A stretch of DNA of 64,000 nucleotides. Source: Syncephalis plumigaleata. Lineage: Eukaryota > Zoopagomycota > Zoopagomycetes > Zoopagales > Piptocephalidaceae. Where the stretch lies: positions 868,001-932,000 of the forward strand of contig JAIXMF010000009.1 of the NCBI GenBank assembly GCA_025201365.1, read 5' to 3'. Numbering within the stretch: the first letter of the stretch is position 1; the number at the start of each line of letters is the position of its first letter. Positions 21,100 through 32,867 of the stretch are shown here, in pieces. The notes beneath the pieces were generated by a model that worked only from the letters and a program-made list of their open reading frames with translations, was not told the DNA's origin and made no database searches. The position numbers and the translations under genes are program-made.

Positions 21100-21892
21100 A
21101 TTTCTAAGTACCCATTTCATTGTTATTTCCCTGTCATTTCCCTTACCACTAAACAGTAAGTGCCTTCTTTGTGTCAACTACATTCCACTTGTCAGTAAAC
21201 AACCCGCGTCCACTTCCTCTTAACTATATGCTAGTTATTTACCTATTTACTTTCTCAGTAATACGCGTCTTCTTCGTGTCATTCGTATTCCACTTACTTC
21301 CTCTTTCACTTTAGCATACACCTTACCAATAGCAGCTATTCTGCCATACTATCTCTATGACGTTTATTTATCTCTTTGTTTTCCTCTTGCTCTATCCTAT
21401 CTACATGCTCACTTGTCGTTATTATTACTATACCAATAAGCATTGTTTATTGTTCGTTCTAGTCTTTTGTTTTCTATCACTGTCCTGCTTATTTATCAAT
21501 ACTTAAGCGTTCACTACTCTCGTTGTAATATGTACCTTTTACTTTTACCACTCTTTTTCGTCATCTGTTTGTATGCCACCCTTACGTCATGCTTTTATTT
21601 GTATTTTTATTTGTTTACTGCCATCTACATACTCTATCTACATACAAGCATATACTGCTTCTTCAAATAAACTAGCATACGTGTTCATGCACCCTTCCTT
21701 GCTCATTCCTTGCTCATTCGTGACAAGTCAGTCATTCTACTAGTTACTGCTTGTTTATTATATTGTTTATCGTGTATTCTCCTTGTTCACTCGTTGCTCT
21801 CTATGCAAGTAACCGTAAGCATTATCATCATAATTTATCTACCATACTAATTAATAGCTACTTGTAAGTATATGACATGGCAATATCCCTAT
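21100..21892 (+). repeat. Long dispersed repeat, copy 2
   Basis: Direct repeat of 7993-8873, about 790 bases, roughly 90 percent identical by eye over shared parts, lacking about 110 bases near the start. Pyrimidine-rich on the plus strand like copy 1. The hydrophobic open frame at 21443-21670 is the counterpart of 8424-8654. It differs by small indels and substitutions without sign of codon constraint. Confidence 0.8.
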
Positions 21893-22990
21893 CTGCAGTG
21901 GCCTATTCTTTGTCTATTTCCATTTTGTCCATGTTGTTTGCAGTAGTCTACTGCACTCTGCTTCTACTCGTGCACTAATACCAATAAGATATACACTACA
22001 TGTCCGATACACTTCATTAATAAAATTGTACGTAAACTAGCACATTTCAATGAGAGCAATACAAACAATACAAGTATGCATAAATATACAGGTCAATAAT
22101 ACATTGATACAAGTTCATATGGTCTATTAATCCATCATTCATTGCGTAAACATCAAATACTAACTGATTCATTCGATCATCTAGCTATTTATTGAATAAA
22201 TTTGTGTAATCCATTTTGGTTTAGAAATAATGTACAAGTACTAATTAGCAGATCTATAGATAGTCTCAGCTATTCTATGTTGTTATATCCATAATGCGTG
22301 TAAGGTATTGCACATACATTACAGCAATAGAATATGTTCAATATTTGTTTATATTATTAATAGCTAGTAATCACTCGTATACTACACGATATGATTAGCA
22401 TTAATCGTATTTCCATACACTCATTATTCACCATTCATAATTATCAGTTAGCATTAGTCATTCTGTATAGTCATTGTATATCCAGTTGTATATACGTAGC
22501 CAAGTTCATTGCTGGCTATACTCCCAATGACGAGCACATTATATTGCAGCAGTACATCTAAAAGCTATAATAATATTGTATCGAATAGTGAATATGTTTT
22601 ATTGATGATGAAATCATTAGATCATACAACGATAGCAGTAGTTGTATGGTTATGCTGTGCGAGTGTCATCACATTCTCATTGTCTATATGATTGCTAATC
22701 CATTCAATGACCTATTAGTATTTTAGTAGAATGAATCAGCTACTGCTCGGTACTTACCGTATACTAATAGCGTTACCATTATAACTAGAAAGTGTCTAAG
22801 AAGTTAATAGACGTACATACCATTGATTAATAAAGACAATTACACGATCCAACTATGATGGCAATGACCATTAAACCATTGTTTCTACTTGTAAGCCATG
22901 CTGTCATTCAGTTATAGTTCATGATTCAAGTATTAGGTAGTAGTAGTGTATCCATGTCAATGCACGCACGATCATGTCAGATGATCAGTA
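21893..22990. other. AT-rich non-coding stretch
   Basis: About 1.1 kb with no credible gene. Open frames are short and compositionally biased. Several GT..AG-like words occur, but nothing conserved lies around them. I see no repeat shared with the rest of the window. Confidence 0.45.
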
Positions 22991-25401
22991 TCTATTGTGT
23001 TGTTCGATGATTTGCTATACAATTCATTACAATGACTACAGGTAAATATACATCCATTGATATTAATGCATAATCAGTGAGTGGATTAGTGATATATTCT
23101 AGTTGACTGCATACTGCTGATAACTGAATATGAATGATAGGAATAGCAGTAATAGTAGTAGCTAGTTGTATTGGTTGAAAGCAAAGTATGTTCAATAGAG
23201 TGTAGAGAATACAGCGATATGTATGAAGTTGATACGGCGTTTATTGGCTGAATGAGAATAGAAGCAGAGGGACAAGTAGTATGGATAGCAGTAGGAGTGA
23301 ATAGAGTGAATGAACACATATGCTTATAGAATACCAACAAATAAACAAATAAACAGAGTTGACAGGACAAGAAAGAGCAGCAGCAGCAACTAGTGAATAG
23401 AGTGAATACCGCGTATACACCACTTACCGTGTAGATTACAAATAAACAATTGAGATACGAGTGTATGAATAGAGTAGTGGACGAGTAAGCGAACGAGCTA
23501 TCAGTACAAGCAACAAGCAGTGCTGTCAATAAACTATTGAAAAGCAGTGTTCGTTGTGAGCGATATTAACCAAACAATATGCTTTAGCAAGTGGCATACT
23601 ACTACCGGGAGAAGCTATAGCAGTACATTCCTGGTCGACTAACCTGCATGTATGCACATAAAGCTACTCCTAATAGTCAATACAGACTGATGACGATACG
23701 CATACAGACAGGTAAACAAACAGTGTGAGTATCCCATAGGAGCATACAGTGATAGAATACAGGTAACTGGTACCGATCTGACGAGAGTGCAGTATCGTAG
23801 TTTGATAAACAAGGGATAGGGTCAACAAGTAGCAGGAGTATCGTGCGCAGGTACAAGCACCAGCATAGAATACAAATAAACAGTGTAGACTTATCGTGTA
23901 CGAGTGCTATAGAGTGGAAGGCAAACACAGTGGAATAAAGTGCGTATAACGTGTAATTGCAGTGGCTGTCCGTAGAGAAGCATCACAAGCTGCAAAGAAG
24001 TAAAGGCAATAGAGAGAACGAATAGAACGCGTAAACGTATGGCGTGGCGTTGACTTATTGATAGAGCAGCAGCAATAACAACAACGGGAATAGGAATATA
24101 CGAATAGTGAAGGTGACCGAGAACAACAAACGAGTAATGAGAAGAGGAGTACTGGTATGGGAGTGTATTCAGGTAAGAGACGTGTAGTGTTAGCGTAGCG
24201 AGGAGCAGATGAAGAGTGGCTAACAGGGAAAGACGGGTAGAGGTGGAAGAGTAAGCAAAAGAATCAAGGGAAGCAGGAATGACGATTGGGAGATCAAATA
24301 GTGAGAGGAATAAAGAAGTAACGCGTAAACAAAGCGAGTGCGTTTACAAGTGGACTAGTGAACATATTCACCTCCTACGAGTGTCACGGTGATACCTACG
24401 CGGTTGACGAGTGAACCAGTCAGCTAGTCAGCTAGTAAACAAACAAGTGGGTTAGCGAGTATGTGAGTGTATGCATATCCACCTCCTACGAGTGTCACGG
24501 TGATAGATATGCGAATAACGAGTGAACAAGTAAACGAATGAGCAGATGAGCGAGTGTAGTGAATAAGAGGAATGAGTAAAGCACGCAACAAACGAGATCG
24601 AGCGGAAGGAGTGAGTGTAGTGAGTAGAAGGTGCACGAGGAACGAGATCAAGCGAGAGGAACGAGTATAGTAAATAGAACGCCCGAGTAATGAGTAAAGC
24701 ACGCAACGAACGAGATCAGACGAGAGAATGAGCAGATCGAAAGGAAGAAAGAGAGAGGAACGAGTTAATCGAGCAAGACGAACGAATAGAACGCACGAGT
24801 TATGAGTAGATCGAGCGAGGAATGAGTAGATCGAGTGAGGAATAAGTAGAATGTAAGCGTAATGAGTAGAAGGAGTAGAATGAGTAGAGCGCGAGACGAA
24901 TGTAAGAGGAAAGTAAGAGCGTGAGGAGTAGAACGCGCAAGGAATGAGTAGAGCGAGTGAACGAGAGTAATGAACATAACGTGCGAGGAAGGAGCGGGAT
25001 TAGTGAAGAAAAGAGTACAATAACATTGAACATAAAAATCATAATAAATCGAGGAGTGGAGGTACAGCAATGTATTTATATTCATTCGACGCGTATTGAG
25101 ATGAGGAACACGATAGTGCTAGTTAATAAATTATAGGAGGCATATTGGAGGAGGTAGAGGCATGAAGGGCCGAGAGTAAGGAGAGCAAGTTAATAATTTA
25201 TAATAAATTGAATAACAAAGCTACAGCGATGTATGTACATTCATTCGACGCGTATTGTAATGAGGAACATGATGGTATACATTAGAAACATATAGGAGGA
25301 GCATTAATGGAGTTAGTGTCATGAGAGCAAGGTGTATGGCCATCATCATTCATGTGTATCATTATTGTCATTAGTCATTGTTACTAGTAAATGTTAATAA
25401 G
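22991..25401. repeat. Strand-asymmetric purine-rich low-complexity tract
   Basis: About 2.4 kb in which the plus strand is rich in A/G and built from variants of short words (GAGTGAATAG, GAACGAGTGA, GAGTAGATCGAGCGAG, AATGAGTAGA). A 27-base unit containing CACCTCCTACGAGTGTCACG occurs twice, near 24371 and 24481. Minus-strand open frames (for example 23086-23529, 24765-25085) are Ser/Leu/Tyr-rich artefacts of this composition. The vocabulary resembles, on the opposite strand, the 8-kb and 21-kb repeats. I see no gene. Confidence 0.6.
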
Positions 25402-28400
25402 AATTACACTTTAATATGAAGAATATTATACATGAATATATATTTTGCTTTTACCCTTTTCTCTTTATTAATATCGAACTAAATAAAGTAACTTGGGATT
25501 TTCCTCCTATAAATAGTGCCTAATGTGAGCATGTATATTTCTCGCTTATCCGTTCTTCGCGGTCAATTCATGCTTGCGGAGGGTGTGGTGGGTAATATAT
25601 ATTCATGTATAATATTCTTCATATTAAAGTGTAATTTTCATCAAATAAATTCTCTAGAAAATTACTTTAATATTCATAATATTATACATGAATATATATT
25701 TTGCTTATTCAGCTGACGCAAAGTGTACTGGACTTAAATCTAACACTTTTTCTGTAACATTACTTCTTAATAAACGCTGGCGTCTGTAATGTTTTTCGAA
25801 TGTGCGTGCATCTGCCCAATTGCCTAGTGTAATGATGTCATCGTGTGGTACACCTCTTTCAAGTGCTAAATCTGAAGCGATTGATCTGACACGAGGAGTT
25901 GGGCGAATGTCTGTTGAGAGCGCTGTCAACTTTGACAACCAAGAAGCAATGGTGTTATCGGCGACTTTATTGTGAGGCTTGCCTAACTTAGTGAATAGGT
26001 AGTTGTTTCTGACGATATATTGTGGGTGTTGTAATAGTGTTTCGTATGCTTGTACGGGGCATAGCTGTGGGATGTTGCTGTTAGGTGGAATAATGATTGG
26101 TTTAGTAATCGACTCCTTCTTTCGCTTTTCTTTCGGATTAATGATGTATAGCTGTAGGCCTTCGTCAGTTGTTTTTGATTGTGATCTGCAAATTCTATTG
26201 ATATCAGAGGGTCTCAATAGTGCTGACATTGCCAGTAAGTAAGCCGTTTTTCGTCGTAGTTGATCAAAATCAGCTGCTGGTGACGTCGGTATGGCGTATA
26301 AGTGACGTAATGTGGGCGTAATATCAACTTTTGATTTATTCAGTGGACGTGGGATGTATTTGAAGTTCCTTATCAGTGCTTGTATGTCAGGATTGGTTTT
26401 GATTGATTCAGGGCGTGTGTGTAGCTTGACAATTGCTGCTCTATAAGTTTGTAGAGTTGCTTTGCTGTAGCCTGCTTCATGTGCATCTGCTATGAAATTA
26501 ACCAAATCTGCTGATGTAAATTTGCTGATATTGATATCCCTTTGGATTGCCCATGAAATGAATAATTGTTGACCTCTGATGTACGTTTTGTGCTTTACTT
26601 CTGCTAGAACTTTCACTGCCTTGTCCGAATATCCTGGCTCCTCATATTTTCGCTTGAGACACTCCACACGGATATTCTCCACTTGTGATTTGTCCATGGC
26701 CAACTGGCGGAAGGGGAGGTAGTTTGCGCGTGGTGTTGTGGGTCGAGTATTATTGGGGGAGCTGTGGCTAAGTTGCTCAGTATGGGGAACCACATTGCTG
26801 ACGGCCAGAATGGCGTCACTATCGTTGCTTGTGCTATCTTCTCCTGTTGTATCTTGTTCACACATTTGGATATCAAGTTCCACGGCGGATTCAGGTAAGG
26901 ATGGCTGAATTGTCTCCAGCTGATTGATAGTGCATCTGTGGCTATCGCGTGAGGGTCTGGCTTCCACGCTACATACGTTGGTAGTAGATGAGACGTTCGA
27001 TCGGCGAATAGATCTACGTCGTGTTGACCGTACCTGCGTTGTATCTGTGCAAATGTGCGTGGATGTATTTGCCATAAGTTCTTGAGGTAGAACTTGCGCG
27101 ATGCGTAGTCTGCTTCGGTATTCTGAGAGCCTGGAATGTGTTTGGCTCGAATCTGAATGTTCCTCTTGAGACACATCTCCCATATCTGCGTTGCTAGTGA
27201 GCTGAGTTGACGAGATCTCGTTCCTCCCTGCTTGTTGATGTATGACTTCGCCGTCGTGTTGTCTGTGCGTATCAGAATCGTCGTATTCGATAGTTGCGGT
27301 AATGATTTGATCATCAATTCGATTGCTTTCAGCTCTCTCCAATTGATTGATTGCTTCGCTTCTTCGTGTGACCATAGACCTTGTATCATGTTGTTCTTGT
27401 AAACTCCACCCCATCCCTTGTCGCTGGCATCCACATAGATTGATGATGTTGGTGGACGTGTTATTAGTGATCTGCCGTTCCACTTGGATAGGTTGGTGGA
27501 CCACCATCTCAGTTCTCGCTTGCAATCTGCTGGTAGCGTCTGTTTGCTGTCCCAGTTCTTGTTGTTCTTCACATGGGAATTCTTGAAGAACATCAATGCT
27601 TGGGTGTACAAGTTCACAGGAAATATTGCGATCGTCGCTGCCTTGATTCTCATTGTGAGACTGTGGATCATTCGAGGTGTTGTCGTATTGCTGTTGAGCA
27701 CTGCTTTGATCGATTTGCGTATGTCGCGGATCTTCTTGGTGGGAAGCTTGATGGTCATCGTCTTCGTTTCTATCTTGAAGCCTAGGTGAACTAGAGACTG
27801 CGTTGGAGTGAGCTGTGACTTCTTGGGATTCCACAGCCAACCTAGTTCTGCTAGTTTGGCCATTATTGTGTTTGTGTGACATTTCGATTCCTGCTTTGAG
27901 CTGGCGATGATGATCCAATCGTCTAGGTATGCTGAAATTCGAATGCCTATTGACCTTGCCCATGCTAATACGGGCTTTGTTAAACGTGTAAAAACCCACG
28001 GGACTACTGACAGGCCGAAGGGTGTGGTGCGAAATTGGAATGTTTCTCCTTCCCAATTGAAACGGAGGTACTTTCTTGAGCTGCGATGTACCAAAATGTG
28101 TAGGAAGGCGTCGGTAATGTCTATGGACGTGAGGTAGTCGTTTTTCCTTACTAGCTGGGTGACCTGTTGGATTGTCTCCATCTTGAAGTGAGGGGATATA
28201 ACGTGCTGATTCAGTGCCTTCAGATTGAACACTGGTCGATAGCCTCCGTTCCACTTCGGGATGACAAACATGGGACTCATGTAACCTGGCGTATTCGTGG
28301 CAGGCTCTATTGCTCGTTTGGCCAATAGACTGTTGATCTCTTGCCTCAGTAATACGCGCTGTTCCTGGTTGAGCGGGATCGTCGGTCGCACTTTGTTTGA

Positions 28401-29607
28401 GATTGGTGGCCACTTGCTGAAATGTATCCGGAAACCTTCTTTGACGACGGCATGTACCCACTTGCTGTCTGTCAATCGAGCCCAGGCTAGATGGAAGCGC
28501 TGGAATCTGCCTCCTACTGTTGGTTGTTGTTGTTGTTGTTGTTGTGGTGGTGGTTGCCTCTGTTGAATTGGGGCTTGACTCTGCCTCCTCTTCTGTTGTT
28601 GTTGGCTTGGTTGAATGGGCGCTTCTGGTAAGAGTTCCTGTTGTGCCAATTGGATTGATCCTGCCCGCCAGCGTTTCGTGGCGGGTCCGCTCGAAAAAAC
28701 TGCTGGGCTTTTTTGTGTTCCAGTATGGCCTTCTTTTGGTTGCTTTGCTCAATGAAAGCTTGTTGGATAATTGCAAGGTCTTCCTTTGGTTGCTCTTCTT
28801 TCTGAATGAGTGTGAAGTCACTGTCCATTGACTTGAGGACCATATCCATTCTAAACGATTTCACAGTGTGAATCGTGTTTAACAGCAACGATCTAATATC
28901 GTCTAGAGCTACTACAAACTGGCGATCAGCTTCCTGGTCTGCTTGTAGGATTGCTTGTTGTAGGATAACATCTAGCGGGCGTACAACGCCTGTTAATAAA
29001 TATGCTATTTGCTTGAATCGGCTGTCGTATGCCTTCTGATACTTGTTAAGTTTTGAGCTCGATTCATAGCTACTGACTGGCGTATAGTCAATACCTTCTA
29101 TTGGAGCGTAGGCATCGACTATTGCCTTCTTGTCTTTCTCAGATAAGCTAAAGTTATCCAGCCTTGCTGACCATGAACTGACGTGGTTAACAAAGTTTTC
29201 GTCCGGAATCCAGGTGTCCTTCTGCCTGGTCGGGAGTTGAACCTGCAGAGTTTCTTGCATCTGTTTGAACTGCTGCATAGCTTCTTGCATTTGCTGCCAC
29301 ATCGCCATCATCTCCTGTGGGTTGAAACCTTGATTTTGTTCCATTGCAAATGTTGTAAATAACGCTATATAAAATATAATGATAATAGAACGCTTTAACT
29401 AGAACTTTGCGGTGATGACCGCGAAAGAGAAAAGGATAAGCGAGAAATATACATGCTCACATTAGGCACTATTTATAGGAGGAAAATCCCAAGTTACTTT
29501 ATTTAGTTCGATATTAATAAAGAGAAAAGGGTAAAAGCAAAATATATATTCATGTATAATATTATGAATATTAAAGTAATTTTCTAGAGAATTTATTTGA
29601 TGAAAAT
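25402..29607 (-). mobile_element. DIRS-like tyrosine-recombinase retrotransposon; looks whole
   Basis: About 4.2 kb, coding on the minus strand. Inverted terminal repeats lie at 25402-25551 and 29434-29607. An internal complementary region at about 25595-25705 joins the complement of the left edge to that of the right edge, the hallmark of DIRS. Overlapping open frames, normal for this family, are: a Gag-like frame (28514-29344); reverse transcriptase (AYLDDW box), RNase H (IYVDASDKGWGG) and a methyltransferase-like domain (DVDLFADRTSHL, LNPPWN) ending near 26613; and a C-terminal tyrosine recombinase ending at 25705 (Arg in LLRPSDINR; the HYRR region with the terminal Tyr). Nearly identical terminal repeats and long open frames suggest a recent insertion. 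No obvious breaks are seen. Confidence 0.9.
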
Positions 29608-30051
29608 ACATAGATTTATTAATGAATTCATTCAAATTGTCCTATTGTCCTTAGTGTTATGCATAGCCATCATTGGTCAATAAACAATAACAACACCTGC
29701 TAATGGGAGCATTAACAAAAGGGAAGGGAAAGATAGGAGGAAATCATAAGGAACAGCATTAATAAATGTCAATAGATTTATTAGTATTCAATTACAAAAT
29801 TCTACATTTATTATACAATTTATAACATACACTTTTTCACTTCTATTAATAAATATTTTTATTTACAACAAAATTTTAATATCTTTTCTTATATGTGAAA
29901 AATATAGTTAACGCCCCCAATGGATGCAGGTTATCCTCCCTGCTGTAGCGTTGTATGGTGTTTTTTCGACAATAAGAGACATCGCTTTTCTAAAATGTAC
30001 TGATCCATTTATGCATGGAGGGATATCCTGAACAAGGCTTAAATTCACTCA
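29608..30051. other. Flank of DIRS element and 3' region of inverted paralog
   Basis: About 440 bases. 29811-29865 match 20955-21010 in inverted orientation and probably belong to the 3' flank of the gene at 30052-30334. I see no other feature. Confidence 0.5.
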
Positions 30052-30334
30052 TTAGGTTCTTTGAGATACCTTCTCAGTGAAAATAGTGATTAAAATGGGG
30101 TGCCGCTTGTACGTTTTATATACATTAGCGCCATAATTGGCGGCACGAGCCATATAATCCCAAGTAAGTGCGTGCTGATATTTGTCTGGAAGCTTATAAT
30201 TTTGCTTAGCTTCTGCAGCAGCTCGATCATCATGATCTACATTTAATATACCAAGCATTGGTAAAAGGAACAACAGGCATTTACGCTTTTACGAAAGAGA
30301 AACACTTACCTTTTTCATTTCTATCCGCCGGCAT
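30052..30334 (-). CDS. Small protein, unrecognised; inverted paralog of 20020-20544 with a different body
   Basis: Exon 1 is 30310-30334 (25 bases, MPADRNEK plus one) and exon 2 is 30052-30236; 69 residues. The first exon, intron and start of exon 2 (HDDRAAAEAKQ) match the gene at 20020. After the shared lysine-glutamine the sequence is unrelated (NYKLPDKYQHALTWDYMARA, then a tail ending EKVSQRT). The promoter and 3' flank are also shared with the 20-kb locus. Either a deletion removed most of the original body here, or a new body was fused to an old promoter and exon. The function is unknown. Confidence 0.6.
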
Positions 30335-30508
30335 CGTTACAAAGAGTATGAACAAATAGAATTGATTTCGAGTTCTTGAGTACGATGGATGAGCAGAAGA
30401 GAATGAAAGAAAGGAGTACCATAGAAACAAATGTGCTTTTTATGTTCTTCTACTACTGTATGTGATAAATTAAAGGGTGGTAAGCGAGCGTATATCTAAA
30501 GAGCTGAT
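30201..30508. repeat. Right arm of the 0.3-kb inverted repeat
   Basis: Inverted match to 19844-20152, covering promoter, first exon, intron and start of exon 2 of the small gene. The arms enclose about 10 kb that includes the DIRS element. Confidence 0.85.
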
Positions 30509-30764
30509 ATGCAATATTAACGATCGATTGATTATAATCGATGACGATGCATTGATTAGTTATTTCATGTTTGATTGAATAAAGTCTTTATTGAAGAATG
30601 GGTATAAATTATTTATCTGCTATTCTATCAGAGTAAAACTTGTTCTTTTTTTCTTTTTTTCGTTACTTGTCAACACTCTTTCTTGACTTTTACTCATTTG
30701 AGATTACGGGCATCTAATTAACGAGAGAAGAAATAAGATAAATACTCCTTCTATTTATTTAACT

Positions 30765-32445
30765 ATGGGCAAGCGTAAACAACCAGATAGTGATAGTATT
30801 ACATGTCGAGTAGTTGAAGAAAAGAATGGACCTGTACTTGGTAAGGATTAGCCACTACAATCTTATATCTGTCTATATACTTATCTGCCATGATTACTAT
30901 TACTATTATTCATAGTGACAACACCTACGGTAGCTCCATCGAGTGATGCTGAATTTCATCGATACAATAACACGACAGCACGCCGTGCTCATCAAAGTAT
31001 GATTATGTGCGAGACAGATCGCGTATGGTTCGTAGGCAAGAATTTCGGTGAAACACAACAAACCTCACTATTCTGTCGGTAAGTCTACTCAATGAATCTA
31101 TAGTTAACGTGTATAACATTATCTCATTATTACTATTTACTATTTACTATTTAGTTATATGATTGGTGTACGTGATAAACGCACTGATGTACTTACACTG
31201 CAACCTGCCACTGTATTCCCATTGGAGAAATCCATTAAATCATTAGCAAATGCTAAATCGATAGCTAGTTCTGATCAAGACTCGGTAAGTATACTGATCT
31301 AATTGTTCTACATTAGATGAATGTATGCTCATCGCTATTTTGATTATCAATGTTAGTATATGGCTGCCCGTAATCATTTACAAGAAACATTCGGTAATAA
31401 GAAACAAAAGGCAGCGGTACGTGCTCGTGAGCGTAATCAAGTCGATGTCTCCCAATTGGAACATGTGGCCGGTGTTATTCGCGAGACAATCACGGAACGC
31501 TCCACCGATATACCTGATCGCGGTAAGTATATAGCTATGTTGCTATATTATTATAACTCTCCCCCTGATGCATATGTTCATTGTCGTCGTTATTAGAGGA
31601 TATTATGGAATTACAGAATGAATCTAGACCGGTACCACCATTCGATTTGAACGCTCAACGACCCGAGGACATTTATCCACTTAAAGATGTGGTTAGTAAC
31701 GCGGAACTCAACGCTGTACCACTCTCTAAAATACTTAACGGTGCCAAAACTGAACAAGATTACATTAAATGGCTGCCATTCACGTAAGTCATTCATTCAC
31801 GCGTATCATCTCCTCTCCCCTCTATCACTACTAATGAATACTCGTAATTAGTGCTTCTGCTTATATTAATGAACGTCTCCCATTGGCTGTACAAGCGAAG
31901 AATCAACAGCAAATTCGACTACTCTACTATTTGGCGTGTATGTTCCAATTTATGCGTGCCATCGGTCCCTCTGCCATCACTCTTGATACAGCCAAGGACA
32001 AGTGTGCATCGGTGCCTCCATCGATTGTTGCTTCGCTATTAACGAAGTTTGCCGAGAATACGCAACGAGAGAATAAGAAAACAGGACAAACATTGTAAGT
32101 ACACCACTCTATACAAACATATAATATAATATCTAACATATATATATATATATTAGTTATCAAAAGACGGATTATGCCAAACATCGTCTCATTTGTTATG
32201 CACTCGTTATCTGTTTACATTTGGATCAGTTCACCGTGTTGGATCTCGTATTAGCACATGATTTCTCCATGCCACGTACTAAAATGGACAACTACTTGAG
32301 AGCAATCGGTTGTCAAATACGCCCATTAACACCGGCTGAACGAGAGCGTACAGGATTACCCGCCGCTGAAGCATCTAATGCACGTAAAGCAATGTTATGT
32401 GTACCACTCAAATTCGACGATAAAATATTCCGTCGATCACGCTAA
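30765..32445 (+). CDS. RPA49: RNA polymerase I subunit A49 (RPA49/POLR1E family)
   Basis: A49 pairs with A34.5 on Pol I, helps rRNA initiation and elongation, and acts in the nucleolus. Seven exons (30765-30840, 30916-31078, 31155-31284, 31357-31522, 31597-31783, 31852-32094, 32157-32445), all GT-AG and in frame, give 417 residues, the usual length. The N-terminal dimerisation part includes GKNFGETQQTSLFCRYMIGV and LTLQPATVFPLEKS. The C-terminal tandem winged-helix part carries YPLKDVVSNAELNAVPLS, LLYYLACMFQFMRA and DQFTVLDLVLAHDFSMP. The start MGKRKQPDSD is the first in-frame ATG of exon 1. No disruption is seen. It faces the GATA/PHD gene convergently. Confidence 0.9.
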
Positions 32446-32867
32446 TTGATCACATACACATACATGACAATAACATAAAGCTATTCGTAATCTACTCTAC
32501 CATTTACAATCTCAATTACAAGAACAAATAAACAATTAAGTAACAAATATCATCAATGTAATATGGATCAAAGTTTTCGATAATAGTTTATTATAGTTTA
32601 TAGTTAAAAAAAGAGAAGATCTTGCAAAAATGAGAGTAGTCAAGGCTCAAGAGAGTAGAGTAGATGATGTGTGTATGTGTATGTGTAGAAGAAGGCCATG
32701 ACATTGAGTGAGTGAGTGATTGTAGTTTGTAGTGATAGTCCATAATATTTAATTAAAAGACTGCTATATACGTCCATTGGTAGTGGAACTAATGTAGCAC
32801 AACGGCAACGATGATGATGATGATGATAATTGAAAAGTGAAGTGAAGAGAAAGAGATAGTGTCATGT
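32446..32867. other. Convergent 3' intergenic spacer
   Basis: About 420 bases between convergent stops, AT-rich with short (GTGT) and (GATGAT) words and ATTAAAAG near 32753. I see no gene. Confidence 0.4.

Noticed and set aside
23086-25085. Minus-strand Ser/Leu/Tyr-rich open frames
   Set aside because: They are artefacts of the purine-rich plus strand; no start context, domain or splice structure.
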